In this document: positions 7,009 to 15,182 of the stretch, piece after piece
How the letters are laid out: each line of letters starts with the position of its first letter
Position numbering within the stretch: position 1 is the stretch's first letter
Source of the DNA: Methylococcaceae bacterium
Lineage (GTDB): Bacteria; Pseudomonadota; Gammaproteobacteria; Methylococcales; UBA1147
Reading direction: 5' to 3'
Length of the DNA stretch: 21,338 nt
Assembly: GCA_022616595.1 (NCBI GenBank)
Contig: JAKEEL010000136.1
Coordinates: 1-21,338, forward strand
The notes under the pieces: model-generated
The model's database searches: none
What the model was told of the DNA's origin: nothing
Seen by the model: the letters and a program-made list of their open reading frames with translations, nothing else
Program-made: the position numbers and the translations under genes

Positions 7009-8399
7009 TTTTTGGCCTTTTTGTCGAGGGTTGAGCCTGCCTCTTTATAGCTGTCCAGTTTCTCTTCCGCGGCCTCGACCGCGCATCCCCAGCTCAAGGG
7101 TTCATCCTGCGTGAAGCGTTTGCCGAGCTGCCAGGCAATTTGAGCCCGTCCGAGCTGCACGCCGAGGTAAAAGGCATGGCCACCGTCCTGTTCTACATTT
7201 AGCTTGGGGTACAGGTCGAAGGGATCAGTCGCGGTATGAATGCAATCCCGGTTGTAGATATGAATGCCTTCGCGGCTGGTCTGGATGCGGAAGCTCGGAT
7301 CGCGGATGTCGCGGGCGAGTTCGTCGATCTCCTGTTTGGTGTAGGGAAACGGCGCGCACTCATGCAAAGCCATCAGGCCATCGTCGATATGTTTCGGCAG
7401 ACTGTCGGTCGATTTGGCCGCGAACAGGATCCTGCGTGCGCGGTCCGTTTCGCGGATCGCCTTGCAGGCATGTTCGCTGACCTGGGTCGCGAGCACATTG
7501 TTGATATTCAATTCGGAGCACATGCCGATCATCAGCGCATTCATACCAGCCGTATCCGCATGAGTCAATTCCGTGAGGTTGCCGATTCCCATCAACATTT
7601 CCGCATCGGGATGGCGCTTCCGAACCTCGCGGTAGCGGGCGACCGAATCCACGAATCCGAAATGGATCGGGTCCAGAATCGGATCGAGCAGAAATTCCCG
7701 GTTCGTTTTGGCCAGCGCTTCCGCGGCCCGATCGAGCGAATCCAGATCGCCATGCCTGGCTGGAATCAGAATCGGAGTACTTGCCACTTCGTCGGCGATC
7801 CACAGAGTGTCTTCCTTGAGGCTCAGCATATAGTCGGCGCCGGCCTTAGCGCCTCGGAGAAGATCGTCATTTTCAAGCGAGTCGATGCTGACCAGGAATC
7901 CTTCCTGCTTCAGGCCTTGAATGCTTTCCTCGAGATGCGGAAAATCGGTATTCGGCAGACAGCCAAGGTCGATGATATCCGCGCCATCGGCCGCGTAAGC
8001 GCGTGCCTGACCGATGATCTTGTCGAGCGTGAGCCTCGGCGCATCGGTGATTTCCGCGAAGATCCGGATCGCGTAGCGATCCAATTGAGGCGGCCGGCCG
8101 GTCTTGCCGAAGTAGGCCGGCAGGTCCTTGAGTTCCTTGGGGCCGCGTTCGAAGGGCAGGCCGAAGTGGCGGCTAAGCTTCTCGATGTCGCCGAGACAGC
8201 GGCCCGGCAGAATGACGCGGTCGGCATTGAAAGTATCGTCGAGGCGCCTGAGGATCATATCGACCGTCATCAATGCTGCGACACTCACACCGAGCGCGTG
8301 GACCGTGTAGGTGAATTCATCGGATTGGATATTTTCCAGGATCTGTCCCAACTGCTTGCGGGCCAGTTTGCCGGTAAGAAACAGGATATGTTCAGCCAT
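7005..8399 (-). CDS. dihydropteroate synthase-like protein with N-terminal DUF6513 region
   Basis: A 464-aa cytoplasmic protein related to the archaeal and methylotroph dihydropteroate synthase-related family. The N-terminal part (about 1-115) starts ILFLTGKLARKQLGQIL and contains RVILPGRCLGD, typical of this family and absent from FolP. A pterin-binding TIM barrel follows: IFAEITDAPRLTLDKI, DGADIIDLGCLPNTDFPHL, VSIDSLENDDLLRGAKAGADYMLSL, then LLDPILDPIHFGF and MGIGNLTELTHADTAGMNALM. FolP makes dihydropteroate from p-aminobenzoate; this branch is thought to act in tetrahydromethanopterin synthesis, though its step is not certain to me. The C-terminal 100 residues are an extra helical region ending in a Lys-rich tail. 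No good ribosome binding site precedes the ATG, but the family N-terminus supports this start. First gene of the minus-strand C1 unit. Confidence 0.88.
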   Translation of the reverse strand: MAEHILFLTGKLARKQLGQILENIQSDEFTYTVHALGVSVAALMTVDMILRRLDDTFNADRVILPGRCLGDIEKLSRHFGLPFERGPKELKDLPAYFGKTGRPPQLDRYAIRIFAEITDAPRLTLDKIIGQARAYAADGADIIDLGCLPNTDFPHLEESIQGLKQEGFLVSIDSLENDDLLRGAKAGADYMLSLKEDTLWIADEVASTPILIPARHGDLDSLDRAAEALAKTNREFLLDPILDPIHFGFVDSVARYREVRKRHPDAEMLMGIGNLTELTHADTAGMNALMIGMCSELNINNVLATQVSEHACKAIRETDRARRILFAAKSTDSLPKHIDDGLMALHECAPFPYTKQEIDELARDIRDPSFRIQTSREGIHIYNRDCIHTATDPFDLYPKLNVEQDGGHAFYLGVQLGRAQIAWQLGKRFTQDEPLSWGCAVEAAEEKLDSYKEAGSTLDKKAKK

Positions 8400-8473
8400 C
8401 AGGCCGGATTGTGCTTATAAAATTCAGTTTCCCTGGCCATTCCGGCACAGGGAGAACCGGTGAATACTACGAA

Positions 8474-8482
8474 AGTATAACA
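8474..8482 (-). promoter_or_regulatory. extended -10 promoter candidate for the C1-carrier operon
   Basis: On the minus strand TGT-TATACT forms an extended -10 element with five of six matches in the -10 hexamer. No good -35 box is found 16-18 nt upstream, which is usual for extended -10 promoters. It would give a leader of about 70 nt before the DHPS-like start at 8399. A second AT-rich hexamer (TATAAG) lies closer to the gene. Confidence 0.42.
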
Positions 8483-8643
8483 ACTTGACCGGGCGAATCC
8501 CATCGTGAATCATTGGAAATCACCGCAAATCCAAGGATTCCGAGCAAGGCAGCCAAGGCGGCGGCGCTGGCGTCCTCGATCCGGTGGTCGATAAGGGCTT
8601 GACAGCGGTCCTGAGGTGTCGTAGGGTTCGGCTCAGACCTTTA

Positions 8644-8659
8644 TTTCCAAGACTGGAAA
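8644..8659. repeat. perfect inverted repeat, possible operator
   Basis: TTTCCA, four spacer bases, TGGAAA: a 16-bp dyad in the divergent intergenic region. The size and symmetry suit a dimeric repressor or activator site, but no known factor is matched. Confidence 0.3.
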
Positions 8660-8878
8660 AGGAGGGTAAGGGCCATTTCAAGAAATAGCCTGGCCGGGCT
8701 AGTCATCCAGCCGTCACAATTGCGACGTATAGTCGCTTCCAAGCTTTGGGGATAATGCTGTTGATTTAAGGGATCTCGCAGATACGCCGACCCGGTGTCC
8801 ATGCGCGTCTTCCACGCGAGGTGGATGAATTCGCGCCGACAGATTTGATCTTTCCTTGAGTCCAACACATTGACCTTC

Positions 8879-8893
8879 GGGACCTCCGGTCCC
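8879..8893. repeat. short GC-rich hairpin upstream of the cytochrome gene
   Basis: GGGACC and GGTCCC flank a 3-nt loop. It lies 80 nt before the cytochrome start codon and could form a hairpin in its leader RNA or serve as a protein site. There is no T tract, so it is not a typical intrinsic terminator. Confidence 0.3.
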
Positions 8894-8973
8894 AACGTGC
8901 TTGCGCGAAAAATGTGTCTTGACGGCTGCGCACCGTCTCCCAGTGATTTTCACCCCTACATGGAGGGTTAACG

Positions 8974-11433
8974 ATGAACGTTTCATGCATCCCGCAGTCC
9001 CGCGCCATTCCACTCCTGAGGCTACCCGGTTGTCTGGTACTGCTTTTTTTCGTATTGTTCCTTGGCTGGGCTCCCTGGGCCCACGCCGTCCGTTCCACCA
9101 ACATTTCGCTGACTCGGGGCGGCGATCTTCTATTCAACGTAAACCGCGAAGCCAACAGTCTAACCGTGTTCCGGGTCAGAGGCGGTGGAGCAAGGTTGGA
9201 CAAGCTCGATGAAGTATCCGTAGGCCGGGACCCCGTGTGTGTGGCCGTGCTCAATCGAAGCAAGGCCTTCGTCACGAATTCTGCCAGCGGCACGGTGTCC
9301 GTGGTCGAGCCCAAGGGCGCGGGGTTTGCAGTGACGCAGGAAATCCCGGTCGGCACCGAGCCGCGCGGTTGTGCGCTGACGCCGGATGGGAGGTTTTTGT
9401 ATGTGGCCAATCACACGGCGGGGACGATATCGGTGATTAATACCCAGTCGAATCAAGCAATCGAAACGGTGGTGGTCGGAGGCAATCCTTTTGCGATCGC
9501 GATCATCGAGGACACGGTCTTCGTAACGCAACTCTTTGCCAGTCTTATCGACGATGCTGACGGCAAAGGCGAAGGCTTTGACGATGAGAAGGAAGGCGTG
9601 GTGCAGGCATTCCCGGTCAATCATCCCGGTAACATCACCGAGATCACCCTTTCGCCGTTGGATGATTCCGGCTTTACGGCCAATCGCGCCAAATTCTGCC
9701 AGCAGTTGAATCCCTCTGCGGTCAACAATACTTTTTGTCCGGACGTGACCATTACCGATGCGGCTGATCCTGTAATCGCCAAAGACAAGCAAGCAGTCTT
9801 TCCAAATCAATTGAGTTCCGCGCTGGCCTGCGGCGGTTCGCTGTATCTGCCGAACATCGGTGCACAACCCGAACCGCCTCAATTCTTCAACGTCAATGTC
9901 CAGGCCTTGGTTCATGTGGTCGATTCCGAGACCCTTTCGGAGCGAACCGACCTGCATGTCAACCTGAACAATCAGATCAAGACCGAGACCGATCCCGGCT
10001 TCCGGGCCGTGAGCCTCGACCGGTTGTTTGGAAACGACCTGGTCGCGATCGATTCCGACCGCAGGTGCGAGCGCTTTTTTATCGTCAGCCGCGGCGGCAA
10101 CTATGTGATCAAGGCTCAGATCGGAACGGGCGGCAAGCTGGACATCGGCGCTCCCGGCAACGTGATACGCTTCCAGACCGGTAATATTCCGACCGGAATC
10201 GAGGTGGATGCCGAAGGCCGCTTCGCCTATGTCAACAACGAGGTCAACCTCTCGGTGTCGATCCTCGACCTCGACGCGGGCACGGTCATCGACCGGGATG
10301 TGGCTTCCAGCACGCCGCCGAGCCCCGGCAGTTTCGATCATTCGCGCATGATGGGAAAGCTGGTCTTTTTTACCGCCTTGGGCGTGCCGGACAATGGTCT
10401 GGCGGGGACTCAGCTGCGCGACGTGGTTCCTCTCAACTTTCGCGGCAAGCAATCGGACGCTGCCTGGAGCACCTGCGCCTCGTGCCACTTCGATGGCCTG
10501 GCCGATCACGTGACCTGGTTCTTCGGCGACGGACCGCGTAACTCGATCCCGCTCGATGGCACCTACTCCAAGATCAACGGCGCGCACGACATTCGGATCA
10601 ACAATTGGAGCGCGCCGCGGGACGGCGTCACCGAGTTCAACAACAATTCACGCAACGTCCAATGCGGCAGCGGCTTCGCCGGCGGCGATGCGCCTCAGAC
10701 GATCGCAGGAATTGTGCAGATCGTCGGCGGACTGGAAGTTCCGATTCCCTGTCCCGGTGCGGGCGGCGGTTTGCCGAATCCGGCGATCTTCGACCACGGG
10801 ATCGAGCAGGGAGGCAGCGAGGCGCTCGACTTCGAAACGACCTGGGTACAGACCGTGCGCCCCTTCAACCAGCCCCAGGGTAGTCCGGCCGATCTGTCCG
10901 CGGGCGCCGTTATCTTCGAGGCCAACTGCGCTGCGTGTCATGGCGGGGCCAAATGGACCAAGAGTCAGGTACTCTATCTGAATAATCCGGCCCTCGATCG
11001 AGCATTCGCGGCCGGCGGCACCCCGCGGGATCCCGGCCTGACCATGGTCGCGAACCAATCGGTTTCCTATCGGGACCCTAAGGTGGACCCCAAGACCTTG
11101 CAGTTCCTGGAGATCATCGGAACCTTCGATCCGGCCGACCCGATCGAAATCCGGGGCCAAGGCGGTCAGATCGGTCAGACACCCCTTGGGATACTTGGCT
11201 TTAACGTGCCCTCCCTGCTCAGCGTGAATTACCACGCGCCATACTTCCACAATGGCCAGGCGCAGACCCTGGAAGAAGTCTTTGCTCAACACCAGCTACC
11301 GGGCGGGGGAACGATCCAGGATTTGGCTAGTTCCGACCTTTTGCTGGAGTTTGTAAAGGCGATTGATGGAAGGACCGCGATCTTCAAGTCCGACGGCGAT
11401 ATTTTCAAGGATCCGAGGCAGGATCTTCCCTGA
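8974..11433 (+). CDS. secreted beta-propeller / di-heme cytochrome c peroxidase-like protein
   Basis: An 819-aa exported protein. Residues 1-38 are a signal peptide ending AHA. The N-terminal half is a YncE/YVTN-type beta-propeller: FVTNSASGTVSVV, FLYVANHTAGTISVI and FAYVNNEVNLSVSILDL are repeat blades, interrupted by an acidic insert at 193-208 (DDADGKGEGFDDEKEG) that could bind Ca2+. The C-terminal half has two heme c sites, CASCH (501-505) and CAACH (652-656), and ends with PSLLSVNYHAPYFHNG (746-761), the terminal motif of the di-heme peroxidase/MauG superfamily. It probably handles electrons or oxidative chemistry in the periplasm or at the cell surface. Methanotrophs are known to carry surface cytochromes of the di-heme peroxidase group (SACCP of Methylococcus), and this may be a relative, unproven. 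GGAGGG at 8962-8967 sets the start. It appears to be a single-gene unit. Confidence 0.85.
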   Translation: MNVSCIPQSRAIPLLRLPGCLVLLFFVLFLGWAPWAHAVRSTNISLTRGGDLLFNVNREANSLTVFRVRGGGARLDKLDEVSVGRDPVCVAVLNRSKAFVTNSASGTVSVVEPKGAGFAVTQEIPVGTEPRGCALTPDGRFLYVANHTAGTISVINTQSNQAIETVVVGGNPFAIAIIEDTVFVTQLFASLIDDADGKGEGFDDEKEGVVQAFPVNHPGNITEITLSPLDDSGFTANRAKFCQQLNPSAVNNTFCPDVTITDAADPVIAKDKQAVFPNQLSSALACGGSLYLPNIGAQPEPPQFFNVNVQALVHVVDSETLSERTDLHVNLNNQIKTETDPGFRAVSLDRLFGNDLVAIDSDRRCERFFIVSRGGNYVIKAQIGTGGKLDIGAPGNVIRFQTGNIPTGIEVDAEGRFAYVNNEVNLSVSILDLDAGTVIDRDVASSTPPSPGSFDHSRMMGKLVFFTALGVPDNGLAGTQLRDVVPLNFRGKQSDAAWSTCASCHFDGLADHVTWFFGDGPRNSIPLDGTYSKINGAHDIRINNWSAPRDGVTEFNNNSRNVQCGSGFAGGDAPQTIAGIVQIVGGLEVPIPCPGAGGGLPNPAIFDHGIEQGGSEALDFETTWVQTVRPFNQPQGSPADLSAGAVIFEANCAACHGGAKWTKSQVLYLNNPALDRAFAAGGTPRDPGLTMVANQSVSYRDPKVDPKTLQFLEIIGTFDPADPIEIRGQGGQIGQTPLGILGFNVPSLLSVNYHAPYFHNGQAQTLEEVFAQHQLPGGGTIQDLASSDLLLEFVKAIDGRTAIFKSDGDIFKDPRQDLP

Positions 11434-11579
11434 AATCTCCGGTTCGCGGGGTTGGCCAGGGAAGGCCGCCCGCACCCTTTGTCTTTTCCAGCCTTTCGTC
11501 GACCTGACCGCCCCCGTTCCGTTTCGGTACCGCGTAGCGGGCTGCAGCGTTTGGACTGCCTGCGGTCAAAACGGTTTGT

Positions 11580-11597
11580 CAGGCTCGGACGAGCCTG
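11580..11597 (-). terminator. weak hairpin terminator after the chemotaxis gene
   Basis: CAGGCTC and GAGCCTG form a perfect 7-bp stem with a 4-nt loop, beginning 4 nt after the stop codon of the chemotaxis gene on the minus strand. A TTTT follows only about 10 nt later, so it is at best a weak intrinsic terminator. It lies between two convergent genes and could serve both. Confidence 0.4.
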
Positions 11598-11601
11598 TCC
11601 A

Positions 11602-12789
11602 TCAAGCTGCAGCGAGTTTGAAATTGCTGACCATGTCCTGCAATCGGGTCGCGAGACCGGCCAGTTCTTCGGTGGCCCGGGCGGTTTGTTCCGCGCTCGC
11701 GGCCGTTTCCGAGGAACTGTTGGAAATATTCACCACGCTTTGGTTGATTTCCTCGGCCGTCGCGCTTTGTTCCTCGGCCGCGGTTGCGATATGTATGTTC
11801 ATATCTTTGATATTATCGACGACTTTGTTGATCGAATCGATGGATTCCCCGGCTTTGGCGGATTGAGCGACGCTGATTTCGGCGCGTTTCCGGCCTTCCT
11901 CCATCACGGAGACCGCTTCGTTTGCTCCGGCCTGCAAGCGCTGGATCATATCCTGTATCTCCTGGGTCGATTCCTGTGTCCGGCTGGCCAGGGTTCGAAC
12001 CTCGTCCGCGACAACCGCGAATCCGCGGCCTTGCTCACCGGCGCGCGCGGCCTCGATCGCCGCGTTCAAGGCCAGCAGGTTGGTTTGTTCGGCAATTCCG
12101 CGAATCACATCGAGTACCGCACCGATCCCGTCACTTTCTTGCTTGAGCTTGGTGATAAACACAAAAGTTCGTTCCACCTGCTGCGCGAGGCTGTTGATAG
12201 TGTTCATCGTATCTTTCATGATGCGGTTGCCGTTGGCCGCTTCGGAATCGGCGTTATTCGCGGATTCCGCAGCGTTCGACGCGTTGCGGGCTATTTCCTG
12301 AATCGTCACGGACATTTCGGTCATGGCGGCCGCGACCTGTTCGGTCTGGGCATTTTGATTACGGACGGCCCGCTTGCTGTTTTCGGTTACGGTCGCCAAT
12401 TCTTCCGCCGCACTCGAAAGGTTTTGTGAATGTTCCAGTATCTCGGTGACCATTTTCGAGAAGGCCTTTCGTGCACAGCTGTATTCCCAGGACATCCACG
12501 CGAATTCATCTTTACCGGGAATCGCGCACTTATAGCTCAAATCTCCTTCCGCGAGTGCGTGCAACGCTGCGACGATCTTTTCGGTCCGTCTTGCAACATG
12601 GTTCCCCATGATCACCACGAATAATATCATGGGGGCGATTGAGAGGCCCGAAATCGCCCAACTGGCCGTGTCCGACAGGTTGGCGAATCGAAAACTGGCG
12701 ATTATGCCGCAAACCGCCAGGACACCGATCGAGGTGAGCAGAAACATCTGCCTTGGAATCGATAATTTTTCGAGCAATTGAGTAAACAT
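11602..12789 (-). CDS. methyl-accepting chemotaxis protein with minimal periplasmic sensor
   Basis: A 395-aa inner-membrane transducer. Two hydrophobic segments lie close together (about 16-34 and 46-62) with only about 10 residues between them, so there is almost no periplasmic ligand domain. A HAMP-like stretch follows (about 62-115), then the long coiled-coil signalling domain with the conserved hairpin tip at about 232-270 (IAEQTNLLALNAAIEAARAG, GRGFAVVADEVR), which binds CheA and CheW. Alanine/glutamine-rich methylation helices flank it. The C-terminus ends NFKLAAA, with no NWETF-type CheR tether. It may sense through the membrane, the redox state, or a partner protein. AGGGTG about 4 nt before the ATG is the ribosome binding site. 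No other che or flagellar gene is in the window. Confidence 0.93.
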   Translation of the reverse strand: MFTQLLEKLSIPRQMFLLTSIGVLAVCGIIASFRFANLSDTASWAISGLSIAPMILFVVIMGNHVARRTEKIVAALHALAEGDLSYKCAIPGKDEFAWMSWEYSCARKAFSKMVTEILEHSQNLSSAAEELATVTENSKRAVRNQNAQTEQVAAAMTEMSVTIQEIARNASNAAESANNADSEAANGNRIMKDTMNTINSLAQQVERTFVFITKLKQESDGIGAVLDVIRGIAEQTNLLALNAAIEAARAGEQGRGFAVVADEVRTLASRTQESTQEIQDMIQRLQAGANEAVSVMEEGRKRAEISVAQSAKAGESIDSINKVVDNIKDMNIHIATAAEEQSATAEEINQSVVNISNSSSETAASAEQTARATEELAGLATRLQDMVSNFKLAAA

Positions 12790-12811
12790 GTGGCACCCTG
12801 TAACCTATTGT

Positions 12812-12838
12812 TTATCTGCCTATTTCCGTGAAATTTCT
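12812..12838 (-). promoter_or_regulatory. sigma-28-like promoter candidate for the chemotaxis gene
   Basis: GCAGATAA on the minus strand (12819-12812) matches seven of eight bases of the flagellar sigma-28 -10 box GCCGATAA. Fifteen nt upstream is AGAA within an A-rich stretch, a poor match to TAAA. It would give a short leader of about 16 nt. FliA control of chemotaxis transducers is common, which adds support. Confidence 0.4.
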
Positions 12839-12979
12839 TTTAAACCCCGCTTCGAGAGCAGTCTTCACGCAGAGCAGCGTTCATCGATTTGTTTAAGAGT
12901 AGTCTAAAACTTGCCAGGGTCAATCCACCGGTTGACCGCGGTTAGATTAATCTGTTCTCTACATTCATGGGCCAATTGG

Positions 12980-13008
12980 TTGACTTTCATAAATCTCCAC
13001 GTTCAAAT
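12980..13008 (+). promoter_or_regulatory. candidate sigma-70 promoter for the DUF255 gene
   Basis: TTGACT (12980-12985) and TCAAAT (13003-13008) are separated by 17 nt, with five and four consensus matches. It ends 33 nt before the start codon at 13042, leaving a short leader without a clear ribosome binding site. Confidence 0.4.
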
Positions 13009-13041
13009 GCATGATACGTTTCCACCGAACTGTGCGCCATC

Positions 13042-15087
13042 ATGATCAAATCGGCATTCAATCATCTGAACGACCAAACCAGCCCTTATCTTCTGCAGCA
13101 CGCGGACAACCCGGTCGAGTGGTATCCCTGGTGCGAGGAGGCGCTCGATCGCGCGCGTCGCGAGGACAAGCCGATTCTGCTTTCGATCGGGTATTCCGCG
13201 TGCCATTGGTGCCATGTGATGGCCCACGAGTCGTTTGAAGATCCCGACACCGCGAAGGTCATGAACCGGCTCTATGTGAACATCAAAGTCGACCGCGAGG
13301 AGCGGCCCGATATCGATAAGATCTATCAGCTCGCACATCAATTGCTGACGCAAAGACCGGGAGGCTGGCCGCTGAACATGTTCCTGACGCCGGACGAACA
13401 CATCCCTTTTTTCGGAGGAACCTATTTCCCGCCCCATTCCCGTTACAATATGCCGCCCTTCCGGAGCATCCTTCACCAGGCGGCGGATTACTATCATCAG
13501 CAGAAGGACGCGATCAAGCAGCACAATGCTTCGTTCTTCGAAACCATGCAGTCCGTCGCAGCGCCGCGATCCGGAGCCGATCTCGACGCTTCAGTCCTCG
13601 AAAAAGCCGGGCTCGAAAGCCTGGATAGTTTCGATTCCATCCACGGAGGCTTCGGTCAGGCACCGAAATTCCCCCATTGTTCGGGACTCGAATTTTTGCT
13701 CGGCCGTTGGCTTCGCGGCGGAAAACGGGATGAGCGATTACTCCATGCGGTGATTTTCAGTCTCGAGAAAATGGCTCAAGGGGGGATTTATGACCAGATT
13801 GGAGGCGGATTCTGCCGCTATTCGGTCGATGACCGGTGGAATATTCCGCACTTCGAAAAAATGTTGTATGACAACGGCCCGCTGCTTTCTTTGTACGCCG
13901 AGGCCTGGCAGATCACCGGGAACAAGCTGTTCCGGGATACGGCGCTCGGTATTGCCGACTGGGTCATCGGCGACATGCAGTCCCCCGAAGGAGGCTTCTA
14001 TTCATCCCGGGACGCCGATTCCGAAGGTGAGGAGGGGAAGTTCTATGTCTGGAGTCCCGATCAGGTCCGGGCGCTGCTGGAGCCGGAAGAATTCGCAATC
14101 GTTGGACACCATTACGGACTCGAACGCCCGGCCAATTTCGAAGGACGATGGCACTTTTATATCGCGGAGCCTCTAGCCGGAGTCGCGGCAAAGATCGGGA
14201 TAACGGAAACTGAGGCCGAAACCCTGCTCGAATCGGCGCGCGGAAAATTGCGGGTCGCGCGCGGGCTGCGCAAAGCACCGGGCCGCGACGATAAGATCCT
14301 GACCTCCTGGAATGCGTTGATGATCAAGGGTCTCGCAATCGCCGCCAGGATTTTCGAGCGAGGTGATTTGATCGACTCGGCTTACCGGGCCTTCGATTTC
14401 GTGCATGAACATCTTTGGCTCGACGGGCGCCTGATGGCCACGCACAAGGATGGCCGCTCGCATTTGAATGCCTATCTCGACGATTACGCCTACCTGATCG
14501 ATGCGGCGATCGAACTCTGTCAGTCGCAGTGGCGGACTTCCGCGATCGTGTGGGCAACCCAATTGGCGGATATGTTGATTGAACAATTCGAAGACAAGAG
14601 TATCGGGGGCTTTTTCTTTACCTCCAACGACCACGAAAGGCTGATTCACCGGCCGAAACCGATGACCGATGAATCGATACCGTCTGGAAACGGGGTCGCG
14701 GCCCGGGCCCTGGGCCGACTGGGTCATATTCTGGGGAATACGGATTACCTGGACGCGGCAAACCGCGTATTCCAGTCCGGCGCGGCTTCGATGTCGCGTT
14801 TCCCGACCGCCCATTGCGCCTTGCTGATCGCGCTGGAAGATTATTTCCAGCCGCCGTGCACCGTCGTCCTGAGGGGGGAGTCCGCGTTGGAATGGCAGAA
14901 AGTGCTGACCGAAGACTTCCGGCCCGACCGCATCGTCCTCGAGATTCCACCGGATCTGCAAAACCTGCCCGGCATTCTCTCCGAACGCAAGGCGGAAGAT
15001 CAAACCGTGGCCTATGCCTGCACGGCCGCTTCCTGCCTGCCGCCGTGCCATTCACTCGAATCGCTGCGGCAATCACTCGACGCATGA
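13042..15087 (+). CDS. DUF255/YyaL-family protein: thioredoxin-fold domain plus six-hairpin glycosidase-like domain
   Basis: A 681-aa cytoplasmic protein of the YyaL/SSP411 family. The N-terminal domain (about 1-165) is thioredoxin-like: SPYLLQHADNPVEWYPW (14-30), then SIGYSACHWCHVMAHESFED with the C-x-x-C pair Cys54 and Cys57, and DREERPDID. The C-terminal part is an alpha/alpha-barrel related to N-acylglucosamine 2-epimerases and cellobiose epimerases: GGIYDQIGGGFCRYSVD, PHFEKMLYDN, GGFYSSRDADSEGEEGKFYVW, and DDKILTSWNALMIKGLA. Length is normal for the family. The biochemical role is not established. The start fits the family N-terminus although no ribosome binding site is visible. PpnN follows 95 nt downstream on the same strand and could be co-transcribed. 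Confidence 0.92.
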   Translation: MIKSAFNHLNDQTSPYLLQHADNPVEWYPWCEEALDRARREDKPILLSIGYSACHWCHVMAHESFEDPDTAKVMNRLYVNIKVDREERPDIDKIYQLAHQLLTQRPGGWPLNMFLTPDEHIPFFGGTYFPPHSRYNMPPFRSILHQAADYYHQQKDAIKQHNASFFETMQSVAAPRSGADLDASVLEKAGLESLDSFDSIHGGFGQAPKFPHCSGLEFLLGRWLRGGKRDERLLHAVIFSLEKMAQGGIYDQIGGGFCRYSVDDRWNIPHFEKMLYDNGPLLSLYAEAWQITGNKLFRDTALGIADWVIGDMQSPEGGFYSSRDADSEGEEGKFYVWSPDQVRALLEPEEFAIVGHHYGLERPANFEGRWHFYIAEPLAGVAAKIGITETEAETLLESARGKLRVARGLRKAPGRDDKILTSWNALMIKGLAIAARIFERGDLIDSAYRAFDFVHEHLWLDGRLMATHKDGRSHLNAYLDDYAYLIDAAIELCQSQWRTSAIVWATQLADMLIEQFEDKSIGGFFFTSNDHERLIHRPKPMTDESIPSGNGVAARALGRLGHILGNTDYLDAANRVFQSGAASMSRFPTAHCALLIALEDYFQPPCTVVLRGESALEWQKVLTEDFRPDRIVLEIPPDLQNLPGILSERKAEDQTVAYACTAASCLPPCHSLESLRQSLDA

Positions 15088-15120
15088 ACAGCAGCGGGGG
15101 TACTTCTGATTCAAGGGGGC

Positions 15121-15137
15121 GGAATTCCTCGAATTCC
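15121..15137. repeat. inverted repeat between DUF255 and ppnN genes
   Basis: GGAATTC and GAATTCC flank CTC, a perfect 7-bp stem, followed by ATTTT on the plus strand. It resembles a weak terminator or attenuator that could partly separate the two genes, but the stem is AT-rich in the middle and the T tract is short. Confidence 0.35.
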
Positions 15138-15182
15138 ATTTTCCCGATTCATCCGGTTTGACCATTATCAGGCGGTCCAATC

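Larger units (their letters stand above)
8400..8973. other. 574-nt gene-free divergent intergenic region
   Basis: It separates the minus-strand C1 operon from the plus-strand cytochrome gene. It holds the extended -10 candidate near 8474, a TTGACA-N17-TAGGGT pair on the plus strand (8599-8627, weak), and several short palindromes: TTTCCA-N4-TGGAAA at 8644-8659, GGGACC-TCC-GGTCCC at 8879-8893, and GACGG-N7-CCGTC at 8921-8937. One minus-strand frame from 8895 to 8467 is open except for a single TAA at 8643-8641, but neither half looks like a known protein. A long leader or regulatory role for the cytochrome gene is possible. Confidence 0.5.

Noticed and set aside
7236..8420. 394-aa plus-strand open frame
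   Set aside because: Antisense to the DHPS-like gene, whose family motifs and 4-nt overlap with the next gene are decisive.
8467..8895. Minus-strand frame open except for one TAA at 8643-8641, possible decayed or read-through gene
   Set aside because: The second half has an alanine-rich helix-like stretch, but no start codon, no family match, and the first half looks random. The extended -10 candidate overlaps its end.
8891..8912. Sigma-54-like element before the cytochrome gene
   Set aside because: A TTGCG is present, but the essential GG at the -24 position is missing.
9160..10587. 475-aa minus-strand open frame
   Set aside because: It lies fully inside the cytochrome gene, lacks a ribosome binding site, and reads as the antisense shadow of the propeller domain; the plus strand has a signal peptide and heme motifs.
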